Shown here: positions 8,180 through 14,891 of the stretch, piece by piece
How positions within the stretch are numbered: the first letter of the stretch is position 1
Layout of the letters: the number at the start of each line of letters is the position of its first letter
Assembly: GCF_964022235.1 (NCBI RefSeq)
Contig: NZ_CAXHZL010000004.1
Span: 124,001 to 188,000, forward strand
DNA from: Limimaricola sp964022235
GTDB taxonomy: Bacteria; Pseudomonadota; Alphaproteobacteria; Rhodobacterales; Rhodobacteraceae
Reading direction: 5' to 3'
DNA length: 64,000 nucleotides
Translations under genes and position numbers: made by a program
The notes under the pieces: model-generated
Told to the model about the DNA's origin: nothing
Seen by the model: the letters and a program-made list of their open reading frames with translations, nothing else
Database searches by the model: none

Positions 8180-9033
8180 ATACGCGCGAGGCCGAGGCTG
8201 GCGTCATCCTCGTCAATGTTCTGGTCACGCTGGCCATCGCGTCCTCCCTCGTCGTGTTGATGCTGACCTCGCAGGACAGCCTGCTCGACCGCGCGCGTCG
8301 GGTCTCGGCCACCGTGCAGGCCGAGGCGCTGGCGCTCGGGGCCGAAACTTCGGTTCTGGTGGCATTGCGGCGCGACATGGAGACGGGGCCCGATACCGAT
8401 CACTATGCCGAAGCCTGGGCATCGGTGGCGCAGCAGGAGGTGGAGCTCGAAACTGGCCGGTTCTCGGTCGAGATTCGCGACGCTCATGCGCGGCTCGACT
8501 TGAACGGGCTGGCGGCGGGGGGGATCGCTCAGACGCAGATCCTGTCGCGGCTGATCGAGGAGTTGGAACTGCCGCCCGAGACGGTGCCGCGCATTTTGAC
8601 TTTTCTACGCAATCGTGGCCCGGCGACGTCGTTGGAGCAGATCCCCGGTCTCGACTCCGTGGCCATCGAACGGCTGCGCCCCGTGGCCGACGTGCTGCCG
8701 GTTCCGGGGGAGATCAACCTCAACACCGCCGATGCCCTGGTGATCGGAGCGGTGCTCCAGAACCGGACGGCAGCGCGCCGGTTGGTGGCGCTGCGCGAGC
8801 GGAACGGCGGCTGGGTGGAGACCGATGATATCGCCACCTTGGGTCTGATCGCTCCGGGGGCGGGGCTCGTGTCCGACCTCTTCGACGTCATCATCGTGGC
8901 CGAGGTCGACGGGATGAAGGTCAGGCTCGAAAGCCGACTCTTGCGACGGCAAGGCATAGGCACACGCGAGGTGGTGGTGATCTCTCGGCGCTTCGGATCG
9001 GCAGGCGACGAGGTTCTGCCGCCCGTGCCATAG
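8176..9033 (+). CDS. gspK: Type II secretion minor pseudopilin GspK
   Basis: GspK caps the pseudopilus; it is the largest minor pseudopilin and lacks Glu5 in many members. Here the helix after the short leader MNTREAEAG is VILVNVLVTLAIASSLVVLM, with Asn where Glu5 would be, which fits GspK. The 285-aa product contains IRDAHARLDLNGLA and two helix-hairpin-helix-like segments (about residues 155-190, FLRNRGPATSLEQIPGL, and 178-230, INLNTADALVIGAVL), the SAM-like insert characteristic of GspK. ATG 8176 overlaps the gspJ stop (ATGA). A terminator follows at 9103-9134. Confidence 0.92.
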   Translation: MNTREAEAGVILVNVLVTLAIASSLVVLMLTSQDSLLDRARRVSATVQAEALALGAETSVLVALRRDMETGPDTDHYAEAWASVAQQEVELETGRFSVEIRDAHARLDLNGLAAGGIAQTQILSRLIEELELPPETVPRILTFLRNRGPATSLEQIPGLDSVAIERLRPVADVLPVPGEINLNTADALVIGAVLQNRTAARRLVALRERNGGWVETDDIATLGLIAPGAGLVSDLFDVIIVAEVDGMKVRLESRLLRRQGIGTREVVVISRRFGSAGDEVLPPVP

Positions 9034-9102
9034 ACTTGGCAAGCCCAAGGACAAAGACGGGATCGACGCTCGCGGCTGCGGACCAACCATATTCAATAAC
9101 GC

Positions 9103-9134
9103 GACAGGCGCGGCCCTCACGGGCCGCGCCTGTC
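9103..9134. terminator. Bidirectional hairpin terminator between gspK and the small lipoprotein gene
   Basis: A perfect 14-bp inverted repeat with a TCAC loop (GACAGGCGCGGCCC at 9103-9116, its complement at 9121-9134). It lies between convergent genes and could end both the gspJ-K transcript and the leftward DUF4331-lipoprotein transcript. The T-run after the stem is weak on both strands. Confidence 0.75.
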
Positions 9135-9155
9135 CTTGGTTTGAGGATCGAGCGA

Positions 9156-9359
9156 TCAGGGATTGAAGGGCTCGATGGTTCTGGTCATCGCGATTTTGAG
9201 ATCCGAGATGTCGCTCGGCTCGGCATTGCGATCTTGATTGAAGACCTGCAGGAAGCCAAACCCAAGCGAGGCGATACCGCGCGTGCTGTTGTTGTCATCG
9301 CAAGCCGCAAGCAGAAGGACTAGCGAGGACAGGCCGACGAGGCTCAGTCTTGTTTTCAT
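9156..9359 (-). CDS. Small lipoprotein of unknown function downstream of the DUF4331 gene
   Basis: A 67-aa predicted lipoprotein: signal MKTRLSLVGLSSLVLLLAAC with the lipobox cysteine at residue 20, leaving a mature chain of about 48 residues rich in Asp and Asn (CDDNNSTRGIASLGFGF). No known domain. It has a strong ribosome-binding site (GGAGAG) before ATG 9359 and follows the DUF4331 gene by 21 bases on the same strand, so the two are probably co-transcribed. The location inside the T2SS locus hints at a role with the DUF4331 product or the secretion machine (for example as a small outer-membrane or pilotin-like partner), but the sequence does not show this. Confidence 0.7.
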   Translation of the reverse strand: MKTRLSLVGLSSLVLLLAACDDNNSTRGIASLGFGFLQVFNQDRNAEPSDISDLKIAMTRTIEPFNP

Positions 9360-9380
9360 GGCGTCTCTCCTTTCAGCTCC

Positions 9381-11006
9381 TTAGGAGCGTGCGCCGGGAA
9401 GCGGCGTGTTCAAGTAGGGGAACGCGTTCATGAACTCGGTTGCCTTGAGCGGCGCGCCATCGGTGAAGGGCTGGTTGCCCACGGGAGCGTCGGACGGCTT
9501 GCACAGGCCGAGATTGACCAGATCGCTGTCGGTGTCCTCCGCAGCGCCCTCGACACCAAGCTCGGCGCCCAGCGGCACGTCGTGACACAGCGCCCCCATG
9601 ACGACCCGCAGCGCGATGTCGACGGTGTCATCACCCGGACGACGACCGTTCGGGAAGCCGGCGAGATCCTCGGCCACGACGCCGAAGGTGTGCTGCTGCT
9701 GGACCGGGGTGGCCGGCACGGCAGTGTTGAGGCGCATCATTTCGGACGGCACGGCATCCGGGTTGGACGAGGCGTTGAAGCCCGGGAAGCCGGTCAGGAA
9801 CGCCGCGACGAGGTCATTGCGCGGGAAGTTCGACGGCGCGATGTTGTCCGTGGCGCCGACGGCGTCGCGGAACAGCAGGTCGAGCAGGGCGGGAAGAGTC
9901 GGGTTGGTCACATAAGTGGCCAGCGCCCCGTCCTGGGTCGGTTCCGCGGCGTTGAACAGGTTCTTGTCGGGAAGACCGATGACGACCTCGTTCACCAGCG
10001 GCGCCGAAAGACGCGACTGCTGCACCCAGGCGCCGCCGAACTTGCTGTCCTGCTCATAGCTGGGCGAAGGATCCTCGACCTGGCCCTGCGGCAGGCTTGC
10101 GGTGGTCCAGGCGCCGATCACCGGATCGCTGCCCGTGGTCAGACAGGAGATCGGCACTTCGATGGCGATCGAGGTGACGTTGGCCTTGCCGATCAGATCG
10201 TCGTTCGAGCGATCTTGTTCGATGCCGCCCGGGAAGGGCGAGGCGGTGTTGTATTGGGGCCATTCGCCGCTCGGAGCGCCTTGGACTGGCACGAGGTTCA
10301 CGAGGTCGAAGATCTCACCGAGATTGACAGCGAAAGCCTCGGCGCGCTGGCCGACGAAGACCCGCGCATCGCCTTTGCAGCCGGGAACCTCGACCTTTTG
10401 ATAGACGAACTGCTCGGCATAGCGTTTATAAGCAGGAAGCGTCTTGTTGCCGATGTTGTCGATCGGCTTCACGAAACGTTTGCCGGAGCGAGGGTTGGTC
10501 AGATCGGACCGTTCGCCGCTGCGACGATCGCCCTTGATCATCGTCACTGTGTAGCGCTCGGTCTCATTGAGCGCGCCGAAGGGGTCCTTGGCAGTAATCT
10601 GCCCAGCCTGACGCAGCGGGATCGCAACATTCTTGCCACCGATATCAAGGGTGATGCCCTTGCCGTCGTTGGTCAGGTCGTTGTCGAAGTCGAACTGGAA
10701 GGTGATGTCCTCGATCGCATCGCCGTCGTTGTCGATATGGATCTCGTAGATCGCGTCGGGGTCCATCGTGAAGTAGTTCGGGCCACCATAGGGAGCTTGC
10801 ACCGGCTGATAGTTGGCGATCAGCGTCACATAGTCTTCCCGGCCCGGCTCGTAGCTGCGGAACATATAGAAGTCGGTGCCGTCGATCTTCGGTGTCTCCG
10901 TGATCGCGGGGGCTTCGCGGTGGGACGAAGCCCAAGCGGAAGAGGCCGCAAGCAGGGCCAGTGCCGTCATGGCCCCTGTCTTGATTGTCGTTGGTTTGAT
11001 CAACAT
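9381..11006 (-). CDS. DUF4331 family secreted protein
   Basis: A 541-aa protein with a Sec signal peptide (about residues 1-26, ending SSAWA) followed by the DUF4331 start SSHREAPAITETPKIDGTD and the segment DFYMFRSYEPGREDYVTLIA. The acidic stretch HIDNDGDAIEDITFQFDFD resembles calcium-binding Asp-rich loops. DUF4331 proteins are exported and uncharacterised. The ribosome-binding site GGGAGTGA precedes ATG 11006. It lies between gspK and gspO and is divergent from gspO, with a small lipoprotein gene downstream. I infer that it may be a substrate of this T2SS. Four Cys (in VPGCKG, ISCLTT, ALCHDV, GLCKPS) would suit periplasmic folding before secretion. Confidence 0.9.
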   Translation of the reverse strand: MLIKPTTIKTGAMTALALLAASSAWASSHREAPAITETPKIDGTDFYMFRSYEPGREDYVTLIANYQPVQAPYGGPNYFTMDPDAIYEIHIDNDGDAIEDITFQFDFDNDLTNDGKGITLDIGGKNVAIPLRQAGQITAKDPFGALNETERYTVTMIKGDRRSGERSDLTNPRSGKRFVKPIDNIGNKTLPAYKRYAEQFVYQKVEVPGCKGDARVFVGQRAEAFAVNLGEIFDLVNLVPVQGAPSGEWPQYNTASPFPGGIEQDRSNDDLIGKANVTSIAIEVPISCLTTGSDPVIGAWTTASLPQGQVEDPSPSYEQDSKFGGAWVQQSRLSAPLVNEVVIGLPDKNLFNAAEPTQDGALATYVTNPTLPALLDLLFRDAVGATDNIAPSNFPRNDLVAAFLTGFPGFNASSNPDAVPSEMMRLNTAVPATPVQQQHTFGVVAEDLAGFPNGRRPGDDTVDIALRVVMGALCHDVPLGAELGVEGAAEDTDSDLVNLGLCKPSDAPVGNQPFTDGAPLKATEFMNAFPYLNTPLPGARS

Positions 11007-11216
11007 TACTCATTCACTCCCATGATCCGTCCACTGCGCAGTCGAACGGTCGAGTTTCCGCCGGTACCCGCCATGATTGTTCCAACCTGCGACCCGACGT
11101 CACAGACACCTAGCTCGGGGCAAAGAAGTTTCAGTATCACGATAATTTTTTTGCGTGACCTACATACACTTTATGGTTTTCAAGGGTTTAAATGACACAG
11201 CCATGATCGGGAAAGC
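11007..11216. promoter_or_regulatory. Divergent intergenic region between the DUF4331 gene and gspO
   Basis: About 210 bases between two divergent starts, more AT-rich than the surrounding genes, especially 11130-11200 where runs of T and A occur. Promoters for both directions are expected here. I cannot assign reliable -35/-10 boxes or an operator. Confidence 0.45.
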
Positions 11217-11663
11217 ATGAGCGAAATGTGGCTGACCTTGGCTCTCGGTGGCGGACTCCTGCTGCTATGCGTGATCGACATCCGGGAGCGGCGGCTTCCG
11301 GATGCGATCACCCTCCCGTTGATTATCATCGGTCTCGTCCAAGGTGCGTTGGAACTGGGCGGATGGCCCACGGCGCGGATCGTCGGAGCCTGCTTGGGTT
11401 TTGGCGTCTTTTGGGTCATCGGCGAAGTGTTCTGGCGCTTGCGGGGGGTCGAGGGTCTCGGGCAAGGCGATGCCAAGTTGCTTGCAGGGGCGGGGGCATG
11501 GTTGGGCTGGGCGGCGCTACCGGCCGTCGTGCTTGTCGCATCTCTCGGAGCCTTGCTCACGGAGCTGGGGCGGGGAGCCGTGCCGGGCCGGCGTATCGCG
11601 TTCGGCCCTTGGCTGGCGGGTGCTTTCTGGCTCTCGTGGCTGTGGCAGTCGGGGATATGGTAA
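11217..11663 (+). CDS. gspO: Minimal prepilin peptidase (A24 family), GspO type
   Basis: An inner-membrane aspartyl peptidase that removes the leaders of the pseudopilins. The 148-aa sequence is all hydrophobic helices and carries the two catalytic Asp regions of the family: VIDIRERRLPD (Asp21) and the GxGD motif GLGQGDAK (Asp85). Full GspO/PilD proteins have an extra N-terminal cytoplasmic methyltransferase domain with a tetracysteine; it is absent here, so this is the short CpaA-like form. Start ATG 11217 follows a GGGA-type ribosome-binding site. No second prepilin peptidase is seen in the window, and the local pseudopilins are its likely substrates. Confidence 0.88.
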   Translation: MSEMWLTLALGGGLLLLCVIDIRERRLPDAITLPLIIIGLVQGALELGGWPTARIVGACLGFGVFWVIGEVFWRLRGVEGLGQGDAKLLAGAGAWLGWAALPAVVLVASLGALLTELGRGAVPGRRIAFGPWLAGAFWLSWLWQSGIW

Positions 11664-12403
11664 AGCTCTCGGCCCTGGTCCAGCGTGGATTATGGCATCG
11701 GGGCGGAGGGCGAATGCTGCGATCGAACGGTATGCGAGAGGACCGTGCGACAGGCATCGCGGGCGGCGTATTGGTGATCGACGCCGCGCGCGCCATCGTT
11801 GCATTGGCGAGCTGAGGGGTCAGAGGAACCTGGCAACGGTCCGCGAGATGATGCCACCGTCCTGGCGGTGCTGTGTCCGGTCGGACGTCCCTTTTGGAGA
11901 CCGTGTTCCATCTGTATCTGGAGCAGCGCGGCGGGCGTCCATGATCGGGCACTGGCAACAGCGGCGAGGCACCTGCTCACCGCAGAGGACCGCCCGCGCG
12001 CAGACATCATGAATGACGTCGTCCGAGGGAGCTTCCGGGGCCAGAAACGCGGTTGACCCGGCCCTTGTAACGCGCGACTGCGGTAGCGGTATGGGCCGTC
12101 AGGCGTGCTGCGATGTGCATTCAAGCCGCCTCAGAGCGCGCGACGGATAGCCGGACCCGGGACAACCTCGGCTGTGACCAATATCTTCCGCCACGGCAAC
12201 TCAAGGAGGGCGCGATATCGTACGGCTCACGTCTTGGCTGAAATGTGATCGCCGCGGTCACAATGTCGCCGCAATTCGATGAGTCTGCTAAGCCGATAAA
12301 ACCAATACAATAAAACCTCAGGCAGCGGCTTTGACCCACTCACCTCGGCGACCTAGTTCCATCGTCGAAGAGTCAGACCACTGACCTCCAGAAGGGCAAG
12401 ACA
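11664..12403. other. Intergenic region of about 740 bases without a convincing gene
   Basis: All frames here give only basic, Arg/Ser-rich translations without recognisable domains. It contains an imperfect palindrome at 12242-12264 (AATGTGATC, 5-base centre, GGTCACAAT) and an exact GCCGATAA box at 12292-12299, the -10 form of flagellar sigma-28 promoters, about 105 bases before flgE. No acceptable sigma-28 -35 element is seen at the right spacing. The stretch may be the relic of a rearrangement that brought flgE next to the T2SS locus. Confidence 0.5.
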
Positions 12404-13711
12404 ATGAGCATTTCCTATGCCATGCAGACCGGCGTCAGCGGTCTTCGGGCCAATTCGACCGCTGTCGGCCGGATTTCGGAGAACATCGCCAACGCCAATA
12501 CCGACGGCTATCGGCGCAGCTTCGTGCAGATGGTGACGACGAGCACGCTGAGCAATTCTGCCGGCGTCTCGCCCTCGGGCGTACGGGCGGCGCAGGGGGC
12601 GGATGTCTCGACCGAAGGGGCGGTGCGCGCCACCAACAGCTCGACCGACCTCGCGATCGGCGGTGCCGGCTTCTTCGTGGTGAGCAAGCAGCCCAATGAG
12701 ACCAACGAGGCCAACTTCTTCCTGACCCGGGCGGGCTCGTTCTTGCCGGACGAGAACGGTGATCTGCGCAACGCGGCAGGCTATTATCTCTCGGGTTTCC
12801 CCTATGATCAGACCGCCTCGCTCGGGGTGATCGACCGCAACCAGTTCGGCGATCTTCAGACCGTCAACCTGGGCAGCCTGTCGCAGACCGGATCGCCCAC
12901 CGGCAACATGACCGTGAGCGGCAACATCCCCGCCCAGCAGACCGGGCTGGCCACACCGGGCGAGCCCTTCATGAGTTCGGCTGAGTATTATTCGCCTTTG
13001 GGCGAGGCCGAGCGGATGCAGCTGTCCTGGCAGCCCACCGACGTCTCCAGCCGCTGGGTGCTATCGATGTCCGGATCGGACGGGGCGCAGTACGGCGATG
13101 TGACGGTTGATTTCCACGACAGCGGCCCGCTCGCCGGGGCGCCGCGCGCCTATTCCGCCGCCACCTCGACCGCGACCGCGCCCGCGGGCTTTGCGTTCAA
13201 CGCAGCCACCGGCACCGCGACGCTGACGATCGACAACGGCACCGTGCCGCAGACCATCGAGGTCTCGATCGGCGCGCCCGACACCCACACCGGCATGACC
13301 CAGTTCGCGGGCGACTACTCGGCGCTCAAGATCGGTGCCGACGGGGCCGAGAGCGGCGTGCTGGTGCGCACCGAGATCGACGAGCGCGGCGACGTCTACG
13401 GCGTGTTCAACAACGGCAGCCGCAAGCCGCTCTACAACATCCCGCTGGCCGAAGTGGCCAACCCCGACGGCCTGTTGGCCGCCGATGGCAACGCCTACGC
13501 GCTGTCGCGCCAATCGGGCAAGTTCAGCCTGAACCAGGCCGGGCAGGGCTCGGCGGGAACGTTGACGGCGGGGGCGCTGGAAAGCTCCAACGTCGAGGTG
13601 GCGCAGGAGCTGACCGATCTGATCAGGACCCAGCGGGCCTATTCCTCGAACGCCAAGATCGTCACTACGGTCGACGAGATGCTTCAAGAAACGACGAACC
13701 TGAAGCGATGA
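12404..13711 (+). CDS. flgE: Flagellar hook protein FlgE
   Basis: FlgE forms the flagellar hook. The N-terminus SISYAMQTGVSGLRANS and NIANANTDGYRR is the conserved flagellar rod/hook D0 region, and the C-terminus LESSNVEVAQELTDLIRTQR and VDEMLQ is the matching helix. The centre (about 90-330) includes the FlgE D1/D2 region (GNMTVSGNIPAQQ). At 435 aa the length is normal for the family. An AAGGGCAAG-type ribosome-binding site precedes ATG 12404. No other flagellar gene lies nearby, so it is an orphan here. A hairpin at 13987-14025 probably ends the transcript. Confidence 0.95.
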   Translation: MSISYAMQTGVSGLRANSTAVGRISENIANANTDGYRRSFVQMVTTSTLSNSAGVSPSGVRAAQGADVSTEGAVRATNSSTDLAIGGAGFFVVSKQPNETNEANFFLTRAGSFLPDENGDLRNAAGYYLSGFPYDQTASLGVIDRNQFGDLQTVNLGSLSQTGSPTGNMTVSGNIPAQQTGLATPGEPFMSSAEYYSPLGEAERMQLSWQPTDVSSRWVLSMSGSDGAQYGDVTVDFHDSGPLAGAPRAYSAATSTATAPAGFAFNAATGTATLTIDNGTVPQTIEVSIGAPDTHTGMTQFAGDYSALKIGADGAESGVLVRTEIDERGDVYGVFNNGSRKPLYNIPLAEVANPDGLLAADGNAYALSRQSGKFSLNQAGQGSAGTLTAGALESSNVEVAQELTDLIRTQRAYSSNAKIVTTVDEMLQETTNLKR

Positions 13712-13986
13712 CGGGGCCCCGTAAGGTGGTGCGGACCAGCAAGAGCGCGAATGATGACAGGCCACCGGAGATCCGTATCGAGCGGATCAGCGCGGCGCGT
13801 CTGATCGAGGCGCTTTGTGACAAGACCGCATTTGACGCCCGGTCCTCGGTAACCGGCGAAAGCGTCGCCGGGCCGCAAGGCTCTCGGAACGACACCAGGA
13901 GATCGGGGACTGACGGCCAAGAGCCGCTCGCTAAGGAGCGGATGTCGATCGGACGGTCTGACCGGCGCTAACGCCGTCTCGATCCG

Positions 13987-14025
13987 CCTTGGCCGCTTTC
14001 CTGTGCAAGGGGAAGGCGGCCAAGG
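13987..14025. terminator. Hairpin terminator downstream of flgE
   Basis: Inverted repeat CCTTGGCCGC (13987-13996) and GCGGCCAAGG (14016-14025), extended inwards by TTCC/GGAA with one T-G wobble to about 15 bp, loop about 9 bases. It lies about 280 bases after flgE and 42 bases after the convergent small gene ending at 14067, so it may serve both. A T-run after the stem is missing. Confidence 0.6.
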
Positions 14026-14066
14026 CCGACATCAGCTTCGAAAAACTCGCCTCAGCTGCGCGCTGC

Positions 14067-14291
14067 TCAATAAAAGAACACACCGGCGTCAACGATCAGC
14101 TTGGGCGCGTCCTGACGCACCTTCACCTCGTAGATTTCCCCGTCGATGACCATCTCGACGGTCTTGAAATCGGACGCCGTGATCGTCGTGTCGGCATCGG
14201 CGTCACGCGTGAAGGCAAACTCGCCAAACAGGCCGGCGCACAGGGCGATGGCGAGGGTCAGAGCGATGGGGCGAGTGGGGGTGGTGAACAC
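14067..14291 (-). CDS. Small exported protein of unknown function
   Basis: GTG at 14291, preceded by an AAAAAGGAA ribosome-binding site at good spacing, gives a 74-aa product; the frame continues upstream but that part lacks such a site. It starts with a hydrophobic segment (IALTLAIALCAGLFGEFAF, residues 9-27), signal peptide or membrane anchor, then a compact acidic domain with TVEMVIDGEIYEVKVRQDAP, which reads as a short beta-sheet domain. No family recognised. It stands alone between flgE and prkA on the opposite strand. An inverted repeat at 14388-14425 lies about 100 bases upstream and may matter for its expression. Confidence 0.6.
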   Translation of the reverse strand: MFTTPTRPIALTLAIALCAGLFGEFAFTRDADADTTITASDFKTVEMVIDGEIYEVKVRQDAPKLIVDAGVFFY

Positions 14292-14891
14292 GGCGGGGTT
14301 CCTTTTTGGTTGGGTTTTTACTCGACCTGATGGAGATTTACTCAACTTGGATTATTAATCCGTAGGGCAGGAATGTGGCCGTCTTTCGGGACGTAACGTT
14401 CTGGCGGGAACGGACGTCACGTCCCAAGCAGGATTGGTGTTTTTGCCATAGGGCGGCGGCTGCGGGCGGGCCGCTGTTCGACCGGGTGTGCTGGCGAAAA
14501 ACGCATCGACCCTGCCGATGATTCATCTGCGGTCGCATGCATCGGGCGCTTGGATTTCGCCCGCTTGCCTGATCCCATCGACGCCGCGCCCATGGGTCAT
14601 TGGCAAGGCGCGCAAGCTCTTCGACCGCAGCCTTACATTTCACGACCCGCTCACGCAGGACGTGTCGACACCGCGCGCCATGAGGCGCGCGCCGCCGGTC
14701 ACACACCATGCCGCGCGGGACAATTCGTGCAGATCACCTCACGCTCTCTGAAACATGATCCGTGACGCACCGTAAATCTCCGTGATTTGCCAGAATGGCG
14801 TCACCACATAATATGATGGAAAGAAAAAGATTCGCCTGATGGGACGGTGACCGTGCGCTTGGGGCGCGCCAACCGACGAGAGAATGGGCCA
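14292..14891. other. Intergenic region of about 600 bases upstream of prkA
   Basis: No convincing coding frame. It must hold the promoters of the leftward small gene and of the prkA operon. Notable structure: a 12-bp inverted repeat with one mismatch (GGGACGTAACGT at 14388-14399 and ACGTCACGTCCC at 14414-14425) and an 8-bp hairpin at 14672-14691. AT-rich patches occur near 14336-14360 and 14800-14835, the latter close enough to prkA to be its promoter. No clear sigma-54 or -35/-10 pair was found. Confidence 0.5.
14388..14425. repeat. Inverted repeat with 12-bp arms upstream of the small exported protein
   Basis: Arms GGGACGTAACGT (14388-14399) and ACGTCACGTCCC (14414-14425) are complementary at 11 of 12 positions, separated by 14 bases. 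Each arm itself contains two ACGT tetramers. It could be a dimeric-regulator operator or an RNA hairpin. It is not followed immediately by a T-run on either strand. Confidence 0.6.

Noticed and set aside
11657..11815. 52-codon frame overlapping the gspO stop.
   Set aside because: No recognisable domain; too short; similar frames are expected in GC-rich DNA. It could be a relic but cannot be supported.
11664..12403. Several Arg/Ser-rich frames in the gap before flgE.
   Set aside because: None has an initiation signal or domain; they look like non-coding translations.
13708..13971. 87-codon frame overlapping the flgE stop by ATGA (could look like a co-translated gene).
   Set aside because: Composition is polar and basic with no domain or ribosome-binding site, and the next clear signals are the terminator and the convergent small gene.
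14672..14691. 8-bp GC hairpin in the gap before prkA.
   Set aside because: Short, GC-only stem without a T-run; expected by chance in such DNA.
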